Both the position numbers and the translations under genes were made by a program. Positions 1-7,018 of a DNA stretch of 7,968 nt are shown in pieces. Source of the stretch: an uncultured Chlorobiota bacterium (lineage in GTDB: Bacteria > Bacteroidota > Bacteroidia > Bacteroidales > JAADGE01); the NCBI GenBank assembly GCA_947311125.1, contig CAMZKI010000292.1:1-7968 (forward strand), in the 5' to 3' direction. Under the pieces are notes generated by a model. The model saw only the letters and a program-made list of their open reading frames with translations, made no database searches and had not been told where the DNA came from. Positions within the stretch are counted from its first letter, which is position 1. Each line of letters begins with the position of its first letter.

Positions 1-722
1 AAGAAGAAGAAGTAATCCTGAAGATTAGTTTTTGCAATTTTTGCTTTCACCGGATCAATTATAATTATATCATCAGGGTATAAATAAAATTTTTCGGATG
101 TGAGCAGTTTTCTTTCAGTTAAGTCCAATTTATAAACTAACCGTTTCCCTTCTTCTCCTCTTACTACGGTTACAGCTTTCATATCTGCATAATTAGTTAC
201 ACCTCCTGCTCTTGAAACAGCTTCCAGAATATCAATATTATCCTGATAAATATATACGGTACCTTTATTATTTACTTCGCCTAAAAAAGATATTTTAAAA
301 TTTACTAACTTAACGCTTACAAAAGCATCTTTCAAATACAATTGTGTTTTTTCAACTACTTCTTTTCTGAATTCGGGAACCGTTTTCCCCGCTGCTTCTA
401 TATTTCCGAGAATCGGTATTTTAACATAACCGCTGTCGTTCACGGTAAAACCTGACAGATAAAAGTTGCTGCTGTTCTGACTCTGTGTGCCGGCATTTTC
501 CTCTATCTTAAAAAGCTTATTTATATCCGGTTCTGTAGTAATTATTTTTATGTGCAGTATATCGTCAGGCTTTAACCTGTACATTTCTGACTTTATATTA
601 TACGTATAAACACTGTCCGGTTTTTGGTCTTTTTTATATATATACCTTACATTTCGATTACAAGAGCCGAATAATATAACAACAAATATTGTCGTTAGTA
701 TAAAAGATATGCGATTCATCAT
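1..722 (-). CDS. Poly_export/SLBB outer-membrane lipoprotein (Wza-like), 3' end cut by window edge
   Basis: Predicted polysaccharide export protein of the Poly_export (Wza-like) family, which forms the outer-membrane pore for capsule or exopolysaccharide. I translated 240 residues by hand; the C-terminus lies beyond base 1. Residues 1-21 form a lipoprotein signal peptide: N3-R4, a hydrophobic stretch, then LFGSC with Cys21 as the lipidation site. Residues about 48-142 match Poly_export (YRLKPDDILHIKI near the start, later DSGYVKIPILGNIEAAGKT). Residues about 143-190 match an SLBB-type segment (FLGEVNNKGTVYI, then DILEAVSRAGGV). Full-length relatives have roughly 260-280 residues, so little is missing. 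Two ATG codons are adjacent (720-722 and 717-719); either could start translation. No strong Shine-Dalgarno is seen, which is normal in Bacteroidota. It is divergent from yqgE. The inference is that the rest of an export locus, perhaps a Wzc-like partner, continues to the left. Confidence 0.88.
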   Translation of the reverse strand, partial: MMNRISFILTTIFVVILFGSCNRNVRYIYKKDQKPDSVYTYNIKSEMYRLKPDDILHIKIITTEPDINKLFKIEENAGTQSQNSSNFYLSGFTVNDSGYVKIPILGNIEAAGKTVPEFRKEVVEKTQLYLKDAFVSVKLVNFKISFLGEVNNKGTVYIYQDNIDILEAVSRAGGVTNYADMKAVTVVRGEEGKRLVYKLDLTERKLLTSEKFYLYPDDIIIIDPVKAKIAKTNLQDYFFF

Positions 723-751
723 ATATTGTTCCGTAAATATTGATTATCACA

Positions 752-759
752 CAAAAATA
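752..759 (-). promoter_or_regulatory. Candidate -7 box for the Poly_export gene
   Basis: The minus strand reads TATTTTTG, an exact match to the Bacteroidota -7 consensus TAnnTTTG, about 30 nt before the first ATG of the export lipoprotein. No TTTG or TTG is found at the expected 19-21 nt upstream, so the call rests on the -7 box alone. Confidence 0.3.
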
Positions 760-839
760 TAAATTAAATTTATTTTATCGTCATAAAATATTAAATCGGC
801 ACTTTTATTGAACATAATTTAAAGGAAAATAATTAATCT

Positions 840-1427
840 ATGAATAATTACGAAAACATTTTTAAAATAACTCATAATAACATAAAACCGGATCAGGGAT
901 TAGTGCTTGTATCAGAGCCCTTTGCTCCCGACGGAATATTTACCAGATCTGTAATTTTACTTGCAGAACACAATACTGAAGGTACCGTCGGATTTATTCT
1001 TAATAAACCTGTAAGCAGAAAAATCTCTGAAATTTCTTCAGAATTCGGAAATTTTGACATAAACGTATCGATAGGCGGTCCTGTAGGAAACGAACATATA
1101 TACTATATACATACTTACGGAAAAAAAATACCGGGCAGCATACATATAAAGGATAACTTATATTGGGGCGGTGATTTTGATATAATAAAAACTATGTCGG
1201 AAGCAGGAGCATTAGATAAAAATAAGATACGCTTTTTTATAGGATACTCCGGATGGGGAACAGAACAACTTGACAACGAAATAAAAAAAGACTACTGGCT
1301 TGTTTCCGATATTGATGTAAAAACAATTATGCAAAACGATAAAAAAATATGGGATAAGGTTGTTTCGGGTTTAGGCAAACCCTACAGATTGTGGCAATAT
1401 TTTCCTGAAAATCCGAACCTTAATTAG
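840..1427 (+). CDS. yqgE: YqgE/AlgH family protein
   Basis: 195-residue protein of the YqgE/AlgH (DUF179) family. These are small cytoplasmic proteins found across many Gram-negative bacteria; their biochemical role is not settled. Diagnostic segments appear in the usual order: G20-LVLVSEP, then F34-T-R-S-V-I-L-L-A-E-H at 34-44, G51-FILNKP at 51-57, the IGGPV turn at 78-82, NLYWGGDFD at 106-114, and RFFIGYSGWG at 131-140 followed by Q143-L. Length is normal and nothing is truncated. The ATG at 840 gives 19 residues before the conserved block, which is typical; an AAAGGA at 821-826 lies somewhat far upstream. It is divergent from the export lipoprotein and convergent with the tRNA, 34 nt away. 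No clear promoter or terminator was seen. The family call is secure; no function is inferred from context. Confidence 0.95.
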   Translation: MNNYENIFKITHNNIKPDQGLVLVSEPFAPDGIFTRSVILLAEHNTEGTVGFILNKPVSRKISEISSEFGNFDINVSIGGPVGNEHIYYIHTYGKKIPGSIHIKDNLYWGGDFDIIKTMSEAGALDKNKIRFFIGYSGWGTEQLDNEIKKDYWLVSDIDVKTIMQNDKKIWDKVVSGLGKPYRLWQYFPENPNLN

Positions 1428-1452
1428 CATTTTAAGGGTATTTACGAGCAGG

Positions 1453-1458
1453 AAAAAA
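1453..1458 (-). terminator. U-run directly after tRNA-Arg
   Basis: On the minus strand the tRNA 3' end (1462) is followed by C-A-A and then six T residues. A U-run right behind the stable acceptor/T-arm stem could end transcription without a separate hairpin. This is an inference from position only. Confidence 0.4.
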
Positions 1459-1461
1459 TTG

Positions 1462-1533
1462 TACCCCCGACAGGAATCGAACCTGTATCTACAGTTTAGG
1501 AAACTGCTATTCTATCCGTTGAACTACGAGGGC
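1462..1533 (-). tRNA. trnR: tRNA-Arg, anticodon CCU
   Basis: A full cloverleaf of 72 nt can be drawn. The acceptor stem GCCCTCG (1533-1527) pairs with CGGGGGT (1469-1463), with G1-U72 and one internal G-U wobble. The D-stem is GTTC/GAAT. The anticodon stem GCAGT/ACTGT encloses loop TTCCTAA with anticodon CCT at 1500-1498. The variable loop has 4 nt, and the T-arm is ACAGG/CCTGT around loop TTCGATT. The discriminator base is A (1462). CCA is not encoded, so it must be added after transcription. It decodes AGG arginine codons. It lies 48 nt after the ferredoxin stop on the same strand, but has its own consensus promoter in that gap. Confidence 0.97.
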
Positions 1534-1544
1534 TTTACAAGCAA

Positions 1545-1575
1545 CAAAAATAGAAAAAGAAACGTCTCGGTCAAA
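1545..1575 (-). promoter_or_regulatory. Consensus Bacteroidota promoter for tRNA-Arg
   Basis: Minus strand: TTTG (1575-1572), a spacer of exactly 19 nt, then TATTTTTG (1552-1545). This fits the Bacteroidota housekeeping sigma consensus (-33 TTTG, -7 TAnnTTTG) at every fixed base. The expected start point falls a few nucleotides before the mature tRNA 5' end at 1533, so the leader would be very short. The -33 box lies just past the ferredoxin stop codon (1584-1582), which makes the tRNA a separate transcription unit. Confidence 0.72.
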
Positions 1576-1581
1576 TCTCTC

Positions 1582-1809
1582 TCATATTTTTTCAACTTTT
1601 ATTATATTTACCGGACATATTTCTGCTGCTTCTTTATTGTAATTATACTCATCATCAGATACAATTGCAATAAAAATATTCTTCTTACTTTTAGCATCCG
1701 CCAGGCAGCTTTTCCCGTCGCTTTCGTCCATAACCCAACGAAAAGGTGCAACTTCGACACAGTAATTACACCCTATACATTTTGTTCTGTAATGAGTAAT
1801 TCTTATCAT
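1582..1809 (-). CDS. Single-cluster [4Fe-4S] ferredoxin
   Basis: 75-residue ferredoxin, a soluble low-potential electron carrier. The cluster ligands are visible: Cys11-x2-Cys14-x2-Cys17 near the N-terminus and Cys65 followed by Pro66 near the C-terminus. This is the one-cluster layout seen in small bacterial and archaeal ferredoxins, where the second cluster has been lost and the intervening region is longer; a classical two-cluster protein would have eight Cys. A fifth cysteine, Cys35, is not expected as a ligand. The middle is acidic and lysine-rich (DESDGK, DAKSKKN, SDDEYNYNKEAAE). The start ATG at 1809-1807 gives a standard N-terminus (MIRITHYRTKC). It is divergent from the Ig-like lipoprotein and upstream of tRNA-Arg. 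Its redox partner cannot be told from the window. Confidence 0.93.
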   Translation of the reverse strand: MIRITHYRTKCIGCNYCVEVAPFRWVMDESDGKSCLADAKSKKNIFIAIVSDDEYNYNKEAAEICPVNIIKVEKI

Positions 1810-1836
1810 AATTTATTTTAAGCACGCAAATTTTGT

Positions 1837-1844
1837 TAATTTTG
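1837..1844 (+). promoter_or_regulatory. Candidate -7 box for the lipoprotein-rnr operon
   Basis: TAATTTTG matches TAnnTTTG exactly, 54 nt before the ATG at 1899. The expected start near 1851 would give a leader of about 48 nt. No proper TTTG -33 box is present; the nearest is TTTA at 1812-1815. Confidence 0.35.
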
Positions 1845-1854
1845 GTCGATATTT

Positions 1855-1862
1855 CAAAAATA
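1855..1862 (-). promoter_or_regulatory. Candidate -7 box for the ferredoxin gene
   Basis: The minus strand reads TATTTTTG, an exact TAnnTTTG match, 45 nt before the ferredoxin ATG. No -33 TTTG is seen. It points toward the plus-strand box at 1837-1844, so both could not be occupied at once. Confidence 0.33.
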
Positions 1863-1898
1863 AATCAGCAGTTCCTGAAGTTTTATACAGATTAAAGT

Positions 1899-4703
1899 AT
1901 GAATAAAATACATTTCTATATAATATTAATTACAACGGCTCTTTTTTCGGCATGTGCACAAATAGGTACACTTTCCGGAGGAGAGAGAGATACCGACCCG
2001 CCGGTATTTCTCGAAAGTTCTCCGTCCGATAAAGGACTTAATTTTAAAGGAGATGAAATAAAATTAACTTTTGATGAATTTTTTGTTTTAGAAAATCTTA
2101 ACGCAACTTTTTTATCATCTCCGCCCTTACTTAAAAAACCCGATTTTAAAATAAAAAGAAAATCTCTAATCATTAATTTAAATGAGCAACTTAAAGATAC
2201 AACAACATATACATTTTTATTCGGGAATTCAATAAAAGACTTTCACGAAGGAAATAAAATGAACGATTTCAGATTTGTTTTTTCAACCGGAGACAAACTT
2301 GACACAATGGAGGTTTCCGGAAAAGTTATTGATGCCGTAACACATAAAGTACAGCCCGATTTATTAGTAATGCTTTATACAAACCTTACAGATTCTGCTC
2401 CTGTTACGGACAAGCCTTACTATATAGCCAAAACCGACACATCCGGAATTTTTAAAATTAATTACATAAAACCCGGTAAATACAAAATATTCGCACTAAA
2501 AGACAACGATGCAAATTTAAATTTCAATTTACCGAATGAAAAAATTGCATTTACAGACTCTCTCATAATCCCGAAAGTTAAAAAAGAAACAAGAATTGAT
2601 ACTTTTAAAGCCGGCTCGGTATTGCATACAGGCTCGGAAGATACTGCCGGAGACACCCTTACAAAAGATACCGTAATCGTTTATGAAAATTATATTTACA
2701 GCCCGTCCGACATTATCCTTTTTGCTTTTACGGAAGACAAAAATAAGCAATACCTTTCGGGTGCCGAAAGAGAGACAAAGGGCAAATGTGTTTTCAATTA
2801 CTCAAAAAATACGGAAGATTTAACAATGAACGGTTTAAATTTCAATTTAACCGAAGAAAATTCTTTAATTGAAAAGCAAGATTCCGGAAAAACCGTTATC
2901 GTTTGGTTGAAAGACAAAGAACTGTTTTCAAAAGATACCCTTAAATTTACAAGTTCTTATTTTAATAAAGATTCTGCAGACAATAAAATTGCCGAACACG
3001 ATACAATGGCTCTCGGATTTAATTTTGCCGCCGACACACTGAAAAAACATATTAAACTTATTGATACAGACCCTTATATTGATTATTTTTCAGATTTTAG
3101 CTTTGAAGCTGAAACTCCTGTTTTAAAAGCGGATACTTCAAAAATAAAGTTTTTTGAATTAACGGACACAATCGTTTCCGATGCCAGAAAACAAGACCTT
3201 ATAAAACATTTTCGTCCGGCTCCGGATACGTTAATTTTTGCATTAAAGCGTCCTTATGTCAATGATTTTTACATAAAAATATTGAATGCTGACACAAGTG
3301 AAGTCAGATATGACAGAAAATATTCCGACAACGATACTTTATTAATTTGCTCTGTTAAAGACAAAAACATTTACGAAAAAGACACATTAAAACTCATTGT
3401 TTTTTATGACAATGAATATTTTAAAGGTCAAATTCAAAAATTTAAAGATACTCTAAACCTTCCTCTCTTTAAGCAATCTTTGCTGTCTGTTAAACGCCCT
3501 TCGCCCGATACAGTCGTTCTGAACTTCAAAAAAAACATAACGGGAAAAACAACAATTGAACTTGCACCTGAAAATGCTGAAAATTGGTTCAGAAGACTCA
3601 AACCCGACAATAACAAAAAAATAATACTGAAAATTACGGATAAAAATTTAACCGAAGAAGATACTTTAATGCTAAAAATAAGAGTTTTTGATTATGACAA
3701 TACAAAAGGAGACAAAATTTATTTTGAATATGTAAAAAATGCCGTTTTCAAACATAAAAAACAAAAACTTAAAAAATACGGCAGACCTCAACCAAGTGAG
3801 TTTTTTCTGGTATTTAACAAACCGCTTATTTCAAACCCGGAAATTAAAGACCTGCGTTATAAAAACGAAAATGCTTTCAGTTTAAAGTCCAATAAAACAA
3901 AAGACAGCCTTATATGCAAAATAACCGACAGCAAGATTGCAGAAAACGATACCCTTAAAATAGCCGTAAATTATAAAAGTAAATACAAGAAAAAAATAAC
4001 GGAACATACCGATACATTATCTCTGATATATAAAAAACAGCGACACAGAAAACGAAGAACTACAAGCAAAACGGATAATACAAAAACCGTAAAAGACTCT
4101 GTTCCCGAAGGGAAAGAAAAAATAAGCATAAGAATTCCGGTTGACTTTTCCGTATTTACAGACTCTGTAAACGATAAAAAAATACACGTTACTTTCAATA
4201 AAAAAGAAGGGTATTCATATTTACTCGAACTTGATTCGTTTGCCCTTGAAGATTATTACGGAAATTACTCTAAAATAAAAGAATACAAAATAAACGTTCG
4301 TAAAAAAGATGATTACGGTAAGATAACCTTAAATATTTCAGGTGTAAAATTATTTGAGCAAGACAACTTTTATTTTATGAATGATACCGCAGCCGTTGAC
4401 AGTGCCGAATATTCAAAACTAACCGAAGGTCAGATTATTTTAAACCTTTACGACAAAGACAAGAACCTTCTTAAAACCGAAAACATAACAGAAGACACTG
4501 TAATATATTATGAAAATATAATACCTCAAACCTACGGTATAACAATAATTTATGACAAAAACAAAAACAGAAAACAAGATACAGGTAATTATTTTAAACA
4601 CATACAACCCGAACGAATTATATACTTCCCTGACGAAATAATAGTAAAACCAAACTGGGACAACCATATTAACATAAAATTCAGAAACCTAAACAAAATA
4701 TAA
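1899..4703 (+). CDS. Large Ig-like (Big_5) domain lipoprotein with internal repeats
   Basis: 934-residue predicted lipoprotein of the Bacteroidota Ig-like domain family; its function is not established. Residues 1-19 form a signal peptide with lipobox FSAC (Cys19), followed by the family signature S26-G-G-x2-D-T-D-P-P35. Residues about 33-131 form a Big_5/SbsA-like Ig domain (KLTFDEFF, later TYTFLFGNSIKD). Residues about 138-215 resemble a carboxypeptidase-regulatory-like fold (VSGKV, then GKYKIFALKDNDAN at 193-206). Three tandem units of about 95 residues follow, starting at Arg439, Arg533 and Arg629. Each opens RPxP and carries an acidic DTL motif (Asp495, Asp588, Asp684). A more diverged unit may precede them (DTL at 346). 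A basic linker (712-720) leads to the conserved C-terminus, with DxNxNxxxD at 886-894. It is longer than the ~500-600 residues common for such proteins. The stop overlaps the RNase R start. Location is probably the periplasmic or outer face of an envelope membrane. Confidence 0.9.
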   Translation: MNKIHFYIILITTALFSACAQIGTLSGGERDTDPPVFLESSPSDKGLNFKGDEIKLTFDEFFVLENLNATFLSSPPLLKKPDFKIKRKSLIINLNEQLKDTTTYTFLFGNSIKDFHEGNKMNDFRFVFSTGDKLDTMEVSGKVIDAVTHKVQPDLLVMLYTNLTDSAPVTDKPYYIAKTDTSGIFKINYIKPGKYKIFALKDNDANLNFNLPNEKIAFTDSLIIPKVKKETRIDTFKAGSVLHTGSEDTAGDTLTKDTVIVYENYIYSPSDIILFAFTEDKNKQYLSGAERETKGKCVFNYSKNTEDLTMNGLNFNLTEENSLIEKQDSGKTVIVWLKDKELFSKDTLKFTSSYFNKDSADNKIAEHDTMALGFNFAADTLKKHIKLIDTDPYIDYFSDFSFEAETPVLKADTSKIKFFELTDTIVSDARKQDLIKHFRPAPDTLIFALKRPYVNDFYIKILNADTSEVRYDRKYSDNDTLLICSVKDKNIYEKDTLKLIVFYDNEYFKGQIQKFKDTLNLPLFKQSLLSVKRPSPDTVVLNFKKNITGKTTIELAPENAENWFRRLKPDNNKKIILKITDKNLTEEDTLMLKIRVFDYDNTKGDKIYFEYVKNAVFKHKKQKLKKYGRPQPSEFFLVFNKPLISNPEIKDLRYKNENAFSLKSNKTKDSLICKITDSKIAENDTLKIAVNYKSKYKKKITEHTDTLSLIYKKQRHRKRRTTSKTDNTKTVKDSVPEGKEKISIRIPVDFSVFTDSVNDKKIHVTFNKKEGYSYLLELDSFALEDYYGNYSKIKEYKINVRKKDDYGKITLNISGVKLFEQDNFYFMNDTAAVDSAEYSKLTEGQIILNLYDKDKNLLKTENITEDTVIYYENIIPQTYGITIIYDKNKNRKQDTGNYFKHIQPERIIYFPDEIIVKPNWDNHINIKFRNLNKI
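3213..4040 (+). repeat. Three ~95-residue Ig-like protein repeats inside the lipoprotein
   Basis: In the translated lipoprotein, residues 439-532, 533-628 and 629-714 align as tandem units. Shared landmarks are RP-x-P at the start (RPAPD, RPSPD, RPQPS), then a hydrophobic strand ending near F/L-x-K, then (V/I)-x-D-x-x-(I/L)-x-E-x-DTL-x-(I/L) about 56 residues in. The spacings are 94 and 96 residues between starts and 93 and 96 between DTL motifs. The units have diverged strongly at DNA level, so this is an old domain duplication. Confidence 0.7.
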
Positions 4704-6838
4704 TGGCACATAAGAAAAAAAACAAACTGCCCCTCTACAACAAAAAAACCCTTAAAAAATCAGTTCTGGAAATATTCAGAAAAAGACCCGCACAACAATT
4801 TAACTATAAACAAGTTGCAAAAAAACTTTCAATTACCGATTTACGAACAAAGCAACTCCTCAACGAAGTCCTTTCAATGCTTTGCACAGAAGGAAAACTG
4901 GAAGAAATGCAAAAAGGAAAGTTCAAATTTGCACCCACAAAATCGGTAGTAACCGGGAAAGTATTTATGATTGCAACCGGCTCGGCTTTTGTTATTTCCG
5001 AAGAAACCGAAGAAGACATATACATACCGCGAAAATATATGAATCACGCACTGAACGGAGATACGGCAGAAGTAAGAATTTGGGCAAGAAGAAAAAAACG
5101 CAGCCCCGAAGGAGAAATTACCAAGATAATAAAACGAAATAAATCAAAATTTGTCGGGATAGTAAGTATCACAAACGATAATATTGCGTTCTTAATAGTT
5201 ACCGAACGTAATATGCCTTACGATATTTTTATTCCTTCAAAAAACCTGAACGGTGCCGAACACGGCAAAAAAGCAGTTGCTGAAATTACGGAATGGAACG
5301 AACATCAAAAAAACCCTATCGGAAAAATTATTGACGTTCTCGGTAACGAAGGCGATAATGATGCCGAAATGAACGCAATTCTGACCGAATTTAACCTGCC
5401 TTACAAATATCCGGAAAACCTTACGGCACTTGCCGATAAAATACCCGTACAAATATCTGCGGAAGAAATAAAAAAACGAAAAGATTTCAGAAATATTCCG
5501 ACTTTTACCATAGACCCGGAAGACGCAAAAGATTTTGACGATGCTCTGTCTTTCAGGAAACTGAAAAACGGAAACATTGAAGCAGGCATTCATATTGCCG
5601 ATGTTACTCACTACGTTAAGGAAGGAGACCCTATTGACCGCGAAGGATACGAACGTGCAACATCCGTTTATCTTGTCGACAGAACAATCCCGATGCTTCC
5701 CGAAAAACTTTCAAACAACGTATGTTCTTTACGCCCAAATGAAGACAAGCTCACATACTCGGCTGTTTTTGAAATTGATAACGAGGCAAATATCCGCAAA
5801 CAATGGTTCGGAAGAACAATCATTAATTCCGACAGAAGATTTAACTATGCCGAAGCACAAAAAATTATCGAAACCGGAAAAGGTGATATGGCAACAGAAA
5901 TTACCGAACTTAACAAACTTGCCAAAAAACTGAGAGAAAAAAGATTTAAAAACGGCTCCGTATCTTTTGAAAGGGTTGAAGTAAAATTTAAACTTGACGA
6001 AAAAGGCAAGCCGCTCGGCGTATATTTTAAAGAAGCAAAAGATTCTAATCATTTAATTGAAGAATTTATGCTTCTGGCAAATAAAAAAGTTGCCGAATTC
6101 GTCGGAAAAACACTTAACAAGCCTTTTGTGTATCGTATTCACGACGAGCCGGACATTGAAAAACTGCACTCTTTCTCCCGTTTTATAAAACAATTCGGTT
6201 ATGATTTCAGATTTAAAGATGAAGCCGATATTGCACCAAACCTTAACAAACTGCTTGATAACGTAAAAGGTAAAGCAGAACAAAATATGATAGAACAACT
6301 TGCCGTAAAATCTATGGCTAAAGCCGAATATTCTGCCGATAACATAGGACATTACGGTTTGGCATTCAGTTTTTATACGCATTTTACTTCGCCTATAAGA
6401 CGATATCCGGATATGATGGTACATCGCCTGCTCACAAAATACCTTAACAAAGGAAAGCCGGCAATGACTAACGAACTGAACGAAAAATGCAAGTACGCAT
6501 CCGACCGTGAACGCCTTGCGGTTACGGCAGAGCGGGCTTCAATAAAATACAAACAAGCCGAATTTATGAAAGATAAACTCGGCTCCGTGCACGACGCCGT
6601 TATTTCAGGCGTTACCGAAAGAGGTCTTTACGTGGAAATTATCGAAACAAAAATTGAAGGAATGATAGCAATGCGTGATTTAGACGACGATTTTTATATT
6701 TTTGATGATGATAATTACTGCATTACGGGTGAACGCAAAAAGAAAAAATACAGGCTCGGCGATAACATAAAAATTCAGCTCACAGGTGTTAATATGCAAA
6801 ACAGAACTTTAGATTTTGTCCCCGCTGAAGAGTTTTAA
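4703..6838 (+). CDS. rnr: Ribonuclease R
   Basis: 711-residue RNase R, a processive 3'-to-5' hydrolytic exoribonuclease of the RNB/RNase II family that digests structured RNA (mRNA decay, rRNA and tRNA quality control) in the cytoplasm. Domains in order: a lysine-rich start; a winged-helix segment, about 14-75; two cold-shock/OB segments, about 80-220; the RNB catalytic domain, about 259-590; and an S1 domain, about 627-708. The metal-binding acidic set is intact in T269-I-D-P-E-D-A-K-D-F-D-D-A (Asp271, Asp277, Asp279, Asp280). The conserved TSPIRRYPD block sits at 562-570. The protein stops right after S1, without the long basic tail of enterobacterial RNase R; the total length is normal for Bacteroidota. 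Its ATG shares a base with the upstream stop (TAATG), which suggests translational coupling to the Ig-like lipoprotein. It is convergent with the T9SS cargo gene. Confidence 0.98.
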   Translation: MAHKKKNKLPLYNKKTLKKSVLEIFRKRPAQQFNYKQVAKKLSITDLRTKQLLNEVLSMLCTEGKLEEMQKGKFKFAPTKSVVTGKVFMIATGSAFVISEETEEDIYIPRKYMNHALNGDTAEVRIWARRKKRSPEGEITKIIKRNKSKFVGIVSITNDNIAFLIVTERNMPYDIFIPSKNLNGAEHGKKAVAEITEWNEHQKNPIGKIIDVLGNEGDNDAEMNAILTEFNLPYKYPENLTALADKIPVQISAEEIKKRKDFRNIPTFTIDPEDAKDFDDALSFRKLKNGNIEAGIHIADVTHYVKEGDPIDREGYERATSVYLVDRTIPMLPEKLSNNVCSLRPNEDKLTYSAVFEIDNEANIRKQWFGRTIINSDRRFNYAEAQKIIETGKGDMATEITELNKLAKKLREKRFKNGSVSFERVEVKFKLDEKGKPLGVYFKEAKDSNHLIEEFMLLANKKVAEFVGKTLNKPFVYRIHDEPDIEKLHSFSRFIKQFGYDFRFKDEADIAPNLNKLLDNVKGKAEQNMIEQLAVKSMAKAEYSADNIGHYGLAFSFYTHFTSPIRRYPDMMVHRLLTKYLNKGKPAMTNELNEKCKYASDRERLAVTAERASIKYKQAEFMKDKLGSVHDAVISGVTERGLYVEIIETKIEGMIAMRDLDDDFYIFDDDNYCITGERKKKKYRLGDNIKIQLTGVNMQNRTLDFVPAEEF

Positions 6839-6936
6839 TCATCTTATTATAGTCAGGTGTGAAGGGTATCAACTTTAAAACACACCCTCGCTCCTGCATT
6901 AAGTTCTTCCGCAGCCGGCAGCAGCGTATTTCCTTG

Positions 6937-6977
6937 CCGGAAAACATCCGCTGCAGGCTGCAGGGCTTGTTTTCCGG
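6937..6977. other. Imperfect 41-nt hairpin, array unit 1
   Basis: The arm CCGGAAAACA (6937-6946) is perfectly complementary to TGTTTTCCGG (6968-6977). Inside a 4x4 internal loop, CTGC (6951-6954) pairs with GCAG (6960-6963) around the five-base loop AGGCT. All pairs share one centre, base 6957. The structure can form in RNA from either strand. Confidence 0.7.
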
Positions 6978-6979
6978 TA

Positions 6980-7018
6980 TTGCAATTACTTCCTGCAAGT
7001 TGCAGGGCATAAATGCAA
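6980..7018. other. Imperfect 39-nt hairpin, array unit 2
   Basis: TTGCA (6980-6984) pairs with TGCAA (7014-7018), and TTA (6986-6988) pairs with TAA (7010-7012) across one A-A mismatch. After a 3x3 internal loop, CCTGC (6992-6996) pairs with GCAGG (7002-7006) around a five-base loop AAGTT. The centre is base 6999, exactly 42 bases from that of unit 1. The geometry matches unit 1, although the arm sequences differ. Confidence 0.65.

Noticed and set aside
1..12. AAG trinucleotide repeat
   Set aside because: It is coding sequence for consecutive phenylalanines in the minus-strand export lipoprotein and is too short to call a microsatellite.
1436..1466. GGGTA/TACCC inverted repeat as a yqgE terminator
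   Set aside because: Only five pairs, a 21-base loop, no U-run after it, and the right arm is the acceptor end of the tRNA.
1459..1821. A 120-codon open frame on the plus strand
   Set aside because: It runs antisense through tRNA-Arg and the whole ferredoxin gene, starts inside the tRNA, and its protein has no recognisable family. It is a shadow of real genes.
5577..6424. Several open frames of 100-120 codons inside rnr on both strands
   Set aside because: They lie entirely within the well-supported RNase R gene and match nothing; an A-rich coding strand tends to leave other frames open.
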